DNA of 64,000 nt from Treponema sp. (GCA_016294035.1 JAEDCT010000002.1:83438-147437), one strand, 5' to 3'. Numbered from the stretch's first letter, positions 16,998 to 26,181 are shown. A program made the numbers and translations. The notes: a model not told the origin generated them from the letters alone.

Positions 16998-19085
16998 CTA
17001 ATTTTCTGGAACTGCCATAAGCTCTTCAGCTGTCAGGGATGGGACTTTGTTGTAATACAGCCATGAATAGATTGCAGCAGCAGACACAACCTTTCGTCCG
17101 TATTCACGGGTTTCAGAAAATGGCAGTGTCTCAAGGAACAAATCACTTTCGAATTTTTTTGTGGTAAAATCACTGCCAACAGATTTTTTCCAGGAACGTA
17201 CTCTGCCGATTCCACCGTTATATGAAATAATTGCCATGATTGCAGACTCATCCATCCGTGTCTTAAGTTCCTCAAGATAGAATGAACCAAACATAAGATT
17301 CGTGCGGGCATCAGTCAAATCATAGTCAGGGATCCTAAGCTTTCTTGCAATATCCGCCGCAGTTGATTCCATGAGCTGGGAAAGGCCAACAGCACCGGCA
17401 TGGGAAACTATTTTCTCGTCAAAGAAACTTTCAGACCTTACAAGAGCATACAAAAGATACTCATCCTGATTTGTCTCGTTACATATCTGAGAAACTACCG
17501 TACTATAATTTTGCGGAAAGGAAAGTTCATACAACTGGCGGGAAACATTTCCTTCTGGAGCAAACAGTCTTCGGGATGCGATTCTTATGCTTTGGACAAT
17601 GTATTTTTTTTCATCTTCTCCGCCATTCTTTGCACAGTTGAACAGAAATCCTGAAATTTTTGAAACGCAATCCATTCCAACTTCATTCTTGAACTCAACG
17701 TACTCATCATAAATAAATTCTGGAAGCCCGTAATCCGCATACCCTTCAAGAAATTTTTCTGATTCCACATTGAGTGTTCTTTCCTGAACTGGAGTTATGG
17801 CATAGAGTTTTTCTTCAAGAGTTTTTTCATCCACCTTGAGCCTTGATGCAGCCATTATCTTGTAATACAAATCAGTACCGCAATTCAATGCAATATCAAG
17901 AAGTCTTTCACGTTCCTGTTTTGCCCTGCTGCGAGAAATATCATTCACAAGTTTTTTCTGGATTAATCTGGCAGAAACATAGGAATATTTTGCAACGGTA
18001 TCTTCACTAGCCTTGTGCCTGAGAAGATTTGCCAGATTATAGTAATCATCGTACATCTTTGCTGAAAGAAGACGTTCAGAAAGGGTATCAAAAAAATCAT
18101 TGTAATATTCTCTGGAATGCCAGTAATCTGAATAAATTCTTATGGCTTCAAGTGTCTGTGGTATAGATGATTTCAAGAGGCAGTTAAAGTAATACCACAG
18201 AACATTATCAAATTTCTTGTCCTCATCCGCATACTTTAATGCAGACAAAAACCTTGCACATGCCAGATTCTGAGTTGAAGTGTGTTTGTCGTAAAGTCTT
18301 CCGGCATAAAATGATGTGTAAAACTTGCATTTGTCTGAGTACATTTTTTTCTCAAGTTCATCCAGATATGAAGCCTTTCCGGCAGCTTGAGATGAACTGT
18401 AAAGACTGCACTTTCCAAAATCGCTCAATATATATGTGTTCTGATATTCCTTGTTTTCAATAAATTCCTTTGCAGACTTCAATGCCACATTATAATTCTT
18501 CAAATAAACATTTGTTCTGAATTCAATCAGTTTCCATTTGACAGAATTTTCAGGAGGAACACAAATACCAAAAAGTTTCTGATGATAAGATGAATAGTCT
18601 CTTGTTATTGTCCACTTAAAAAATTCTTCCAGAAACTTCGAATCATTTTTTTTAAGAAGTGAAACAAGCCTGTAGAAAACTATTTCATTATCTTCTGTTG
18701 AAAGATTGATTTTCTCTGTTACCAGAATAATCCTGGCATATTCGCGGTCATGAAAAAGTTCACGGCAAAGCACAACCAGAGACTTAGAATCGTTGAATGT
18801 TGAATGAAGCTTATTGCAGCTTTCGATTCTATCCTGAACCGAACCAATTGTGGAAAGTTTTTCAAGAGATCTTCTGGAAACAAGGGGAGAAGCTTTTCTT
18901 GAGGCATCCCTTAAGAGCCTGATGGCAGTTTCCTCGTCATTGTTTTTCAGGCAGACCAATGCCTGATAATAAGCTGAATCGTTTCCGTATTTTTTTTGAA
19001 GCTCATCATTTTTTGCACAGCCGTTTCCTGTGAAAGCAACTGCCAGAATAAAGAGAAAACAAACTGTGCGAAAATTATTGTTCAT
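16998..19085 (-). CDS. Soluble lytic transglycosylase-type lipoprotein (Slt70-like)
   Basis: A 695-residue peptidoglycan hydrolase. The signal peptide ends in a lipobox-like TGNGC (Cys23). Residues about 30-520 are helical repeats like the U-shaped superhelix of Slt70. The C-terminal catalytic domain carries Glu552 in RSESFFDEK, then GAVGLSQLM, and ISYNGGIGRV, the standard SLT motifs. It should cleave glycan strands from the outer or periplasmic membrane face. It follows the Hsp70-like/LysM gene by 18 bases and is the last gene of a cell-wall operon. Confidence 0.9.
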   Translation of the reverse strand: MNNNFRTVCFLFILAVAFTGNGCAKNDELQKKYGNDSAYYQALVCLKNNDEETAIRLLRDASRKASPLVSRRSLEKLSTIGSVQDRIESCNKLHSTFNDSKSLVVLCRELFHDREYARIILVTEKINLSTEDNEIVFYRLVSLLKKNDSKFLEEFFKWTITRDYSSYHQKLFGICVPPENSVKWKLIEFRTNVYLKNYNVALKSAKEFIENKEYQNTYILSDFGKCSLYSSSQAAGKASYLDELEKKMYSDKCKFYTSFYAGRLYDKHTSTQNLACARFLSALKYADEDKKFDNVLWYYFNCLLKSSIPQTLEAIRIYSDYWHSREYYNDFFDTLSERLLSAKMYDDYYNLANLLRHKASEDTVAKYSYVSARLIQKKLVNDISRSRAKQERERLLDIALNCGTDLYYKIMAASRLKVDEKTLEEKLYAITPVQERTLNVESEKFLEGYADYGLPEFIYDEYVEFKNEVGMDCVSKISGFLFNCAKNGGEDEKKYIVQSIRIASRRLFAPEGNVSRQLYELSFPQNYSTVVSQICNETNQDEYLLYALVRSESFFDEKIVSHAGAVGLSQLMESTAADIARKLRIPDYDLTDARTNLMFGSFYLEELKTRMDESAIMAIISYNGGIGRVRSWKKSVGSDFTTKKFESDLFLETLPFSETREYGRKVVSAAAIYSWLYYNKVPSLTAEELMAVPEN

Positions 19086-19103
19086 GTATGGCCAAACTAA
19101 AAA

Positions 19104-20747
19104 TCATTCCTCTGGAATAAGGATTGTCTTTCCAGAAATAATCTTGTCCGGATTCTTAATCTTATTATAGCGGGCAAGTTTCTTGTACTTCCATGGATTC
19201 TTGTAATATGCATCAGAAATATCCCAGAGGGTGTCTCCCCACTTAATCTTGTACTTGATTGTCTTAGGAGCAGTCTTCTTTGGTGCAGGAGCCTTTGGAA
19301 CAACTGCTTCTGGAGCCGATGCAATAACGATCTCATTTTCCTTTGCTGCTGGAGCTGGAGTCTGTTCAACTGGTGCCGCCTGAACTACCGGAGTTTCGGC
19401 AGCAGGTTTGTTTTCTGCAGGAACAGGAATTTTTTCCGGTTCTGGAATTGCAGTTACATCAGGTTCTGCTTTATTTTCTGTCAGTTCCTCAGCTTCTTCT
19501 GGCTCCTCAACTTTCTCTACAACTTCTTCAGTCTGACCTGAAGAAAGAACATTGAATCTTGAAGGAATAACAAAGAGCATGAGAATAACGGCAACAACAC
19601 AAATAACTGCGCAGACAATGCAGACAATCATCGGTACTTTTGTCTTGCCGGAATCAGACTGTTCTTCGTAAGAATCATTATCATCATACAAATTCGAGAA
19701 CATGCTTGTGCTAGGTTCAAATGTAGGATCCTTTGATGTTGAGCTAGTGTTATCATCCAAATCAGGCAAATCAAGATCATCAAGGGAATCCAGAGAATCA
19801 TCTTTATTGTGATTATTCATAAACATATCATCTTCTGAATTTGATTTTTCTTCAACACCTTCATTGTCAAAATCAGGCAAATCAAAATTCATGTCACTGT
19901 CATTGGCAAATGAATTTGTATCCTCAACAGACTCACTGGAATCAAAAATACTGTCGTTGAAATCCGGTAAATCAGGACTCAAAGAATCATCGGAAGCTTT
20001 GTCATCAAAATCAGGAAGATCAAAATTCATGCTGTCATCTGTTGTTTCAGTTGCATCAGCAGTTTCCATGGATTTTTCATCTGTAGTTTCTTCTGCTGTT
20101 GAATCTGTCTTGTCTGATCCAAATGTATCAATAATGTCATCAGTGTCATCATCAAAATCAGGCAAATCAAGATTCAGGTCATCTGTTGCCGGAGAATCTT
20201 CTGTCTGTGTTTCATCAACTGAATCATTAGCATCAAAATCAAAATCATCGTTAAACGAAGTATTTTCATCAGGAGAAATTTCTTCGTCAACAGGATTATT
20301 TTCCGGTTCTTCAACCTGATCACTGAAAGCTTCATTTACATCATCAAATGCAAATTCTTCTTCCTTTGGTTTTAATTCACTTTCGTTTTCATTTGTTTCA
20401 TCCGGAAGGCCGGCAAGAGTTTTTGAAACAAGAGTAACACTCAAATCAGATGACTTTCCTGTTTCAGGATCAAGGATTTCTGCAGAAAGCTTGTTGTCCT
20501 CATCAACATCAATTGAAAGCATGAGTGTTGGTTCCCCATTCTGGTGTGGCTTTAGATTTTTGATTTCAAGGGTATCAACATATTCAGCACCTTCCATTGT
20601 GCCTGTTTCTGTCCGGTAAACCTCGACCTGTACCTTTGTCTGATTGTCCATTACAGTTGTCAGGTCAAGTGTGCGTTTTTCGGGATTTCCCTCTTCAAGC
20701 AACGGATAGAATGTACCGTCGGCAAGCTTGATTCCAATTGATTTCAT
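19104..20747 (-). CDS. Hsp70 substrate-binding-like domain, transmembrane, LysM hybrid
   Basis: A 547-residue protein with an unusual order of parts. Residues 1-115 align by eye with the beta substrate-binding domain of DnaK: SIGIKLADGTF, a DNQTKVQVEV strand, LKPHQNGEPTL, and SIDVDEDNKLSAEI. There is no ATPase half. Residues 120-345 are very acidic, with at least five copies of a DLPDFDD-type motif. One membrane helix (about 365-390) follows, then a Pro/Ala/Glu linker and a C-terminal LysM (about 495-545, IKWGDTLWDISDAYY) that should bind peptidoglycan. The predicted topology is N-terminus in the cytoplasm and LysM in the periplasm. Ribosome site GGTGAGG supports the start. It precedes the Slt gene by 18 bases. 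Confidence 0.85.
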   Translation of the reverse strand: MKSIGIKLADGTFYPLLEEGNPEKRTLDLTTVMDNQTKVQVEVYRTETGTMEGAEYVDTLEIKNLKPHQNGEPTLMLSIDVDEDNKLSAEILDPETGKSSDLSVTLVSKTLAGLPDETNENESELKPKEEEFAFDDVNEAFSDQVEEPENNPVDEEISPDENTSFNDDFDFDANDSVDETQTEDSPATDDLNLDLPDFDDDTDDIIDTFGSDKTDSTAEETTDEKSMETADATETTDDSMNFDLPDFDDKASDDSLSPDLPDFNDSIFDSSESVEDTNSFANDSDMNFDLPDFDNEGVEEKSNSEDDMFMNNHNKDDSLDSLDDLDLPDLDDNTSSTSKDPTFEPSTSMFSNLYDDNDSYEEQSDSGKTKVPMIVCIVCAVICVVAVILMLFVIPSRFNVLSSGQTEEVVEKVEEPEEAEELTENKAEPDVTAIPEPEKIPVPAENKPAAETPVVQAAPVEQTPAPAAKENEIVIASAPEAVVPKAPAPKKTAPKTIKYKIKWGDTLWDISDAYYKNPWKYKKLARYNKIKNPDKIISGKTILIPEE

Positions 20748-20858
20748 GATAATGCCTCACCAAAATAGTTATGAAAGATACTTCAAGTTAAACAAAAACG
20801 TCAGTTCGTCTTTTCTTTTTTCGGCAATAATTTTCATTATCCTTAGGATTTTTTAATT

Positions 20859-21434
20859 TCAGTCGGCCTCTTTTTCCAGGTCTTCTTGTGACGGCGGGAG
20901 AATTCGTCCGTATGCGAAGAAATGATTTTTCCAGAATTTTTCGTCTATTGCAGAAAGTATTACACCAGTTTTAGGACCGTCACTTACAGCAGATATGAAC
21001 ACACGCTTTCCGTTGAGTTTTGAATCCTTTCCATGATAAACCCCGCAGTAAATTCCAACGTGAGTAACCCGATCCGATTTAAGATCATTCTTAAAAAATA
21101 TCAGGTCGCCGGGTTCACGCTGTTTTGGTTCAATATGCCTGACTTTTTTATATATATTGTCAGCCTTTCTTGGAAGCTGGATTCCAATTCCATGGTTTAC
21201 GGCATAATCAACAAATCCACTGCAATCAAATCCCTGTTCCGGAGTCTGGCCGCCGAAAACATACTTTGTGCCCCGCAGTGTGAGTGCATAGGTTATAAGT
21301 TTCTGTCTTCTTTCTGATACACGGGGAGCAGCATAAGTTTGAACTGAAACACATGCAAAAATCACGTAAAATGCCGCAATATAGAATTTCAGAAATTTTT
21401 TGTAGTGATTGAATTCAAACCTGCTCTCTTTCAC
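20859..21434 (-). CDS. NlpC/P60 family cell-wall peptidase
   Basis: A 191-residue secreted or membrane-anchored cysteine peptidase that should cut peptidoglycan stem peptides. A hydrophobic segment at about 15-36 ends at TYAA. The NlpC/P60 domain shows catalytic Cys71 in FDCSGF and the first His in THVGIY. Where family members normally have a second His (FIHAS), this one reads FISAVS, so the third catalytic residue is uncertain. The GTG start at 21434 has GAGG at good spacing and lies three bases after the stop of the upstream secreted-protein gene. Confidence 0.87.
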   Translation of the reverse strand: MKESRFEFNHYKKFLKFYIAAFYVIFACVSVQTYAAPRVSERRQKLITYALTLRGTKYVFGGQTPEQGFDCSGFVDYAVNHGIGIQLPRKADNIYKKVRHIEPKQREPGDLIFFKNDLKSDRVTHVGIYCGVYHGKDSKLNGKRVFISAVSDGPKTGVILSAIDEKFWKNHFFAYGRILPPSQEDLEKEAD

Positions 21435-21437
21435 GCT

Positions 21438-22241
21438 TTATTCCTCTTTGTAGTCAGCATTAACATCTTCTTCGATCTGTTTCTTGCTGCTCTTCTTGTT
21501 TTTTGCGCTGTCAACTGGAGATGAATCAGCTTCTTCATAATCAGCGTCGTCATATTCATCACCCGGTATTGCTGCTGCTTCAGTCAATGCTGCAGTCTGT
21601 TCCTGAATAATCTTTGTAATATTTGATTCTTCAAAAGAATCTGCAACAATCTTTGCCTGCTTTCTCATGAAATAATGATTTGTTGAGATGAACTTTACGC
21701 CTTCATTTGAAGACTTCTTTTCTGATACTTCAGCTTCACAAACTCTCATTACAAAATAAGGTGAGCCGTTTACAAAAGCATATCCAAACTTAACTTCCGG
21801 ATAAGCATTCTGTGAATACTGGAAAGGTCCCCATTCAACATAAGCCCTGCAGTGTCCATAAGCGTACTGGAACTTCTTTGACTTTCTGTTGAGCTTTTTG
21901 TTGTCATAATCCTGAAGATACTGCTTGTATGCCGAAACAAATGCTGCACGACCTTCTTCATCAAACAAAAGTCGGGTCTTGATTCCTACTGCCTTATAAC
22001 AGAAACCGGCACATCCGTTCTTTGATCTCAAGACAGTCTGAAAATCATAGTCATCCAATGCCCTGCTGAATGTTTTTTCCATGCGGAATGTTCCACTTGA
22101 CATTTCCGGATCACCGAATCGTCCAACTCTTTCCATGTGGATTCTTTCTTTCAGTGCCTTAGACTTTGCAAAAGCCATTGGTGAAACAATTACTGCAGCA
22201 AGAACAATTGAAGCAATCTTAATGAATACTGATTTTTTCAT
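21438..22241 (-). CDS. Secreted hypothetical protein in cell-wall operon
   Basis: A 267-residue protein with a signal peptide (MKKSVFIKIA, cleavage near MAFA). I chose the ATG at 22241 because CGGAG lies directly upstream; an in-frame ATG 13 codons earlier would spoil the signal sequence. The mature part has Cys residues in CAGFCYK and the pattern YAYGHCRAYVEWG; the last 45 residues are acidic and lysine-rich. I do not recognise a family. Its NlpC/P60 neighbour starts three bases later, so a periplasmic job linked to the wall is plausible. Confidence 0.75.
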   Translation of the reverse strand: MKKSVFIKIASIVLAAVIVSPMAFAKSKALKERIHMERVGRFGDPEMSSGTFRMEKTFSRALDDYDFQTVLRSKNGCAGFCYKAVGIKTRLLFDEEGRAAFVSAYKQYLQDYDNKKLNRKSKKFQYAYGHCRAYVEWGPFQYSQNAYPEVKFGYAFVNGSPYFVMRVCEAEVSEKKSSNEGVKFISTNHYFMRKQAKIVADSFEESNITKIIQEQTAALTEAAAIPGDEYDDADYEEADSSPVDSAKNKKSSKKQIEEDVNADYKEE

Positions 22242-22264
22242 TTTTTTCTCCGTTTTTTTTAATC

Positions 22265-22473
22265 GAGAATATACATTCACGGACAGAATGAAAAATTACA
22301 TATAAAAATACTACCAGTCAGTCATAGACTGCCAAAACCGCTAGCTAGCGTCGCTACACACGCAGTCCGGCAAGGAAACTATCTTTCCGTCCTGCGAGTG
22401 TTTTCGTCAGTCTCTGCCTTCCTTCCCGTATTTTTATAAAACACTTGACTACTGTCCGTAAGGGGATATTCCC
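22265..22473. repeat. Structured intergenic element flanked by inverted repeat copies
   Basis: The plus-strand arm at 22265-22320 has the end GAGAATATACATTCACGGAC and TATAAAAATACTACCAGTCA (22301-22320). The opposite arm, read on the minus strand from 22473, begins GGGAATATCCCCTTACGGAC and also continues into TATAAAAATAC. Between them lie a 12-bp palindrome CGCTAGCTAGCG (22339-22350) and a long hairpin: ACACACGCAG (22356-22365) pairs with CTGCGAGTGT (22392-22401) with one mismatch, with an inner GGAAA/TTTCC stem. It could be a small non-autonomous mobile element or a structured RNA. Confidence 0.6.
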
Positions 22474-22477
22474 ATTT

Positions 22478-22708
22478 TTAATTCAACTCTTCCATCGAAT
22501 TCAATAAATTTTTCAAGGATACAAGCTCTTCCTTTGTGAATGTTACACCCTTTCCCATTTTCTGATGATCTGCACTCCATGTGCGGATATCATACTTGGG
22601 AGCATAAGATCCCCATGCAACAAAGTTCAACTCAAGTGACCACCCTGATATGGCAGTGGAAATTTTTCCGATTTCTTTTTGAATATCCGGTGGTGAAAAT
22701 TCAGCCAT
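22478..22708 (-). CDS. PC4/YdbC-like single-stranded-DNA-binding protein
   Basis: A 76-residue protein of the YdbC type, the bacterial relatives of the eukaryotic transcription coactivator PC4. The diagnostic part is KYDIRTWSADHQKMGKGVTF, followed by TKEELVSLKNLL. The family binds single-stranded DNA as a dimer. I place the start at 22708 because GGAGG lies exactly five bases upstream; the ATG four codons earlier overlaps that ribosome site. It is a single gene next to the structured intergenic element. Confidence 0.85.
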   Translation of the reverse strand: MAEFSPPDIQKEIGKISTAISGWSLELNFVAWGSYAPKYDIRTWSADHQKMGKGVTFTKEELVSLKNLLNSMEELN

Positions 22709-22966
22709 ATCAACCTCCATGCCTTTTAGAAAATAAAAAACAATATGCCCTAAAAGTTACTTTAAAGTATAAAATCAATCTTCCAAAAATGCAAACAATC
22801 AGTTGAATTAAACTCTAAAATGTCTAATTTTCGAAATCTGTGCTAAAAATTTCTGCTTATTATTCCGAATTTTTACTATAATACAAAGCCATTTTATTGC
22901 GAAAAGAAATCTTGTATTGTAAGATGAATCAAGCATTAAAAAAGCAAAATGTTTTGTGGAGGAAAC

Positions 22967-23998
22967 ATGATTAAGCACAGACTTATTATTGCTTCAACTA
23001 TTGCACTTTCACTTGTCTTTATTGGCTGTGGCTCAACACCTGCAGCACAGGATGCCCCTGTAACAGATGAAAATCCAGTTGAAGAACCAATCGCCGAAGA
23101 AAAAACTGATGATCAGACTTCGAATAACGAACAGGATGCCATGAAAATCGAAGAGCAGAACAAGGCTCTCTGGGCATCAATCGAAAGCGCACGCAAAGAT
23201 GCTATTGACGCTGGAGCAGAAGAAGCAAACAAGATTGCCTTCACAGCAGCAGAAGCAGAATATGCAACAGAAAAGCTTGCAATGCAGAACCCTTCAAGCA
23301 AGGAACTCACAAGTGCATTGAAAGACCTTAACGCCCGCTACCTTGCCCTCAAGGAATATGCTCAGGCAAAGGCAAAGAAGCAGAGAATTGATGAAAACAA
23401 CTATGCTTCATACAAGAAGGATGCTTATGACGAAGGCGTTGCATTAATCAACGAACTTGCAAAACCTGAATCAAACATCACATTCGGTGACAACTGGTAC
23501 AAGAAAGCACAGACTGCAAATGCAAAGATGGATGCAGTTCTAACAGCAGCATTCAAGTCTCTTGCACAGGCAAAGCGCAACGAAGCATTTGAAGCAAAGA
23601 AGAAGGCAGACAGCGTTAAGTCAGCAGTTTCACGCAAGGAAGAATATACAGCATACGTAGATAACTTCAGAAACGGAGACCAGAACTACATAACAAAGAA
23701 CCCTGAGGGAGCTCTTGAAAACTATGAAAAGGCTCGTGCAGGATTTGAAAAGCTGTACACAGAAATTGCTGAAAAACGTGCTAAGGCTCAGGCAGCAATC
23801 GATGAAGCCAAGAAACGTGTTTCACAGAGTGAATCCAATGCTGCAGAAGCTGATGTTACAAAACCTCTTGGTGACGAACCTGTAGAAGGAATTGAATCAG
23901 AAGACGCAAAGCTTCTTGAAGATGATGACTTTAGCTCACAGGCATCTGCTGAAATTGAAATCAGCGAAACTGTTGAAGAAACTGAGGAGGCACACTAA
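22967..23998 (+). CDS. Ala/Lys/Glu-rich helical lipoprotein
   Basis: A 343-residue lipoprotein with lipobox FIGC (Cys21). The start at 22967 has GGAGG six bases upstream; the in-frame ATG at 22949 is part of its leader. The mature protein is almost wholly helical, with many AxxxA and KA-rich heptads (about 55-290), and an acidic tail. A TATAAT lies at 22877-22882. Its stop and the next start overlap as TAATG, so it is translationally coupled to a LysM-like secreted protein. The pair may span from membrane to wall; exact function unknown. Confidence 0.82.
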   Translation: MIKHRLIIASTIALSLVFIGCGSTPAAQDAPVTDENPVEEPIAEEKTDDQTSNNEQDAMKIEEQNKALWASIESARKDAIDAGAEEANKIAFTAAEAEYATEKLAMQNPSSKELTSALKDLNARYLALKEYAQAKAKKQRIDENNYASYKKDAYDEGVALINELAKPESNITFGDNWYKKAQTANAKMDAVLTAAFKSLAQAKRNEAFEAKKKADSVKSAVSRKEEYTAYVDNFRNGDQNYITKNPEGALENYEKARAGFEKLYTEIAEKRAKAQAAIDEAKKRVSQSESNAAEADVTKPLGDEPVEGIESEDAKLLEDDDFSSQASAEIEISETVEETEEAH

Positions 23999-24693
23999 TG
24001 AAAAAGATTATTGCATTTACAGCACTCGCCCTTGTTTCTTGCAGTGCAATTTTTGCTGCCAGCTACAAGAACAACACATACCAGAAGCTTGCAAAAGAAT
24101 ATACAATCAAGGCAGAAAAGGCACTCGATGCAGGTGAATACGCCCTTGCAGAAGAATATGCAGCAAAGGCAAAGGAAAATGCTGACCTTTCTGATGCATT
24201 CATCAGCAAGATGATGATCAAGGAAAATGCAGAAAATAACATTGCAAAGGCAAAGAATCGTCTTGAATACGTAAAGAGCATCCATGGTGCAGAAAACTTC
24301 CCTACAGCAGTAAATGCCGCAGAAAAGGCTCTCGCTCAGGCAGAATCTGCTCTTGCAAAGGAAGATTACGAATCAGCTGATGCATACGCTAAACAGGTTA
24401 TTGATGCCCTTGCAGAAGTATATGAAATCACACCACTTCCAAAGTACTATGTTGTAAAGCCATGGGCAACAAACAAGGACTGTTTCTGGAATATTTCCGG
24501 CCGTCCATACGTTTACAACAATCCGTTCCTTTGGGAAAATCTCTACGAAAAGAACAAGAATGCTTTGCCTAAGCCAGAAAATCCTAACCTCATTCTTCCT
24601 GGAATGAAGATGGAAATCCCATCAATCACAGGTGAATACAGAGACGGAGTTTACAGCGCAGACAAAGACTACGAACCATACAAAAAGCGCTAA
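23998..24693 (+). CDS. Secreted helical protein with divergent LysM domain
   Basis: A 231-residue exported protein. The signal peptide ends near IFAAS. Residues 22-140 are Ala-rich helices with tetratricopeptide-like spacing (KALDAGEYALAEEYAAKA). Residues about 150-212 look like a divergent LysM (YYVVKPWATNKDCFWNISG, then NPNLILPGMKMEIPS), so it likely binds peptidoglycan. The ATG overlaps the stop of the lipoprotein gene by one base, with GAGGAGG upstream. It ends flush against the convergent Nudix gene, with no base between the two stops. Confidence 0.8.
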   Translation: MKKIIAFTALALVSCSAIFAASYKNNTYQKLAKEYTIKAEKALDAGEYALAEEYAAKAKENADLSDAFISKMMIKENAENNIAKAKNRLEYVKSIHGAENFPTAVNAAEKALAQAESALAKEDYESADAYAKQVIDALAEVYEITPLPKYYVVKPWATNKDCFWNISGRPYVYNNPFLWENLYEKNKNALPKPENPNLILPGMKMEIPSITGEYRDGVYSADKDYEPYKKR

Positions 24694-25236
24694 TCAATAG
24701 TCTTTTGTAAGATAAAGGGCTGCTGCGGATGCCATCAGTGCATGAGGGTATTCGTTGCAGCCTATTTTTTTCAGAACTTCTTTTCTGTCAATTTCCATAT
24801 AATTTACAAATTCATCCCTGTCAAGATGCTGCTTTCCGGTAAAAGTCAAATCTGTTGCAAGATAAACGTGAACCCTATTTGAAAACAATGCCGGATTTGG
24901 ATTCATTGACCCCAGACACTGCAATTTTCCTGCAATACAACCAGTTTCTTCCAAAAGCTCCCTTCTGGCTGCAGTTTCCGGATCCTCGCCACTATCAATT
25001 ACTCCACCAGGAAATTCAATGCTTAGGCCCATTTGACCATGACGCCATTGCTTTACCATAAGGAATTTTTCCCCATGCTCAGCAATAACTATAACCCAGT
25101 CTCTTGCTTCATTGACAATATACGTTCCTCGACTTCCATCCGGCGCCTCACTGAGTCTTTCAGTAACAGTAAAAACCACAGTCTTGAAGACTTCCTTACG
25201 CTCAATCAGTTTCCATTCAAGATTTTCTTTATTCAT
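24694..25236 (-). CDS. Nudix hydrolase, ADP-ribose pyrophosphatase-like
   Basis: A 180-residue Nudix enzyme. The full Nudix box is present: GVIDSGE, then REL and LEETGC at canonical spacing, with a preceding IEFPGG strand. The layout and length fit ADP-ribose or similar nucleoside-diphosphate-sugar pyrophosphatases. The C-terminal part (DEFVNYMEIDRKEVL) matches that subgroup. It is convergent with the LysM-like gene and divergent from the kinase-like gene at 25360. The substrate is inferred from family only. Confidence 0.85.
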   Translation of the reverse strand: MNKENLEWKLIERKEVFKTVVFTVTERLSEAPDGSRGTYIVNEARDWVIVIAEHGEKFLMVKQWRHGQMGLSIEFPGGVIDSGEDPETAARRELLEETGCIAGKLQCLGSMNPNPALFSNRVHVYLATDLTFTGKQHLDRDEFVNYMEIDRKEVLKKIGCNEYPHALMASAAALYLTKDY

Positions 25237-25359
25237 ATTTAAATAATATCCCCCAGATGTGTTTTTTTCAAAGAATTTTATAAAACAGCCAGATTTTTGT
25301 TTTTTTTTACAATTAGTTGTATAATAGATGCATACAAATCGAATTTAGGAGGCAAACCT

Positions 25360-26181
25360 ATGGCAATCATTACTATTTCACGACAAGTAGCTGCTTTGGG
25401 AGATGAAATCGCAGCAGCTGCAGCCAAAGAACTGGGATACTCATTCATTACAAGAAAGCAAATCGAAAAACGTATTGTTGAGCTTGGATTCGATGTAAAA
25501 CACATGACAAAATTCGATGAAAAGAAACCTGGATTTTTTGCCAGTCTTTCAAAAAGCCGCGATGAATACCTTAACTATCTTCAGTATGCAGTACTTGAAT
25601 CAGCATTGGAAAACAATTGCATACTGATTGGACGAGGTGCATTTGTTATTCTTGAAGACATTCCAAACCACATTCCACTCAGATTCGTTTCACCTGACAA
25701 CATTAGAATTGAACGACTCATGAAAGAATTCAACTGGAATGAAAAGCAGGCCCAAACCAGACTCGAAGAAAGTGCCGCAAACAGGCAAGGATTCCACAAG
25801 AGCTTTTTCAATGTAGACAACGAGGATGCTTCAAACTATCTTCTTACACTCAATACGGGAATGATATCTCTCGAAAAGGCCGTGAGTCAAATCAAGGATC
25901 TGGCAAGAAACTTCATCACCCCGGAACAGGAAGAAAAAGGCACTGAACGCATAAAAATCCTTCTCAAGGCACAGGGACTCGTAAACCAGCTTTTGTTTGA
26001 ATACAAACTTAACATAAATATGCTTCATGCTGATGTTGACGACAGCTGCAAGGTAATCACTCTCAACGGTATTGCTGACTCAAATGCCATAGTTGAACGG
26101 GCTTCCAGTCTGGCAGTTAAACTTGCCCCTGATTTTCAGGTTAAGCCAAAGATTACTGTTGTTCAGGATTTTAAAAACTAA
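25360..26181 (+). CDS. Cytidylate kinase-like protein with C-terminal BON-like domain
   Basis: A 273-residue protein. The N-terminal 190 residues belong to the same cytidylate-kinase-like family as the gene at 10391 (ISRQVAALGDEIA, ILIGRGAFVILED, a lid with EESAANRQGFHKS), but the P-loop GS is replaced, so nucleotide binding may be weak. The last 70 residues (VITLNGIADSNAIVERA and a final strand ending VVQDF) look like a BON-type fold. The start at 25360 has AGGAGG eight bases upstream; the open frame begins earlier. A TATAAT overlaps 25320-25325. The next gene overlaps its stop as TAATG. Confidence 0.8.
   Translation: MAIITISRQVAALGDEIAAAAAKELGYSFITRKQIEKRIVELGFDVKHMTKFDEKKPGFFASLSKSRDEYLNYLQYAVLESALENNCILIGRGAFVILEDIPNHIPLRFVSPDNIRIERLMKEFNWNEKQAQTRLEESAANRQGFHKSFFNVDNEDASNYLLTLNTGMISLEKAVSQIKDLARNFITPEQEEKGTERIKILLKAQGLVNQLLFEYKLNINMLHADVDDSCKVITLNGIADSNAIVERASSLAVKLAPDFQVKPKITVVQDFKN

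Noticed and set aside
19864..20319. 151-residue Ser/Lys-rich frame on the plus strand
   Set aside because: It mirrors the DLPDFDD repeats of the LysM hybrid gene; the repeats seen in it are the reverse complement of those codons.
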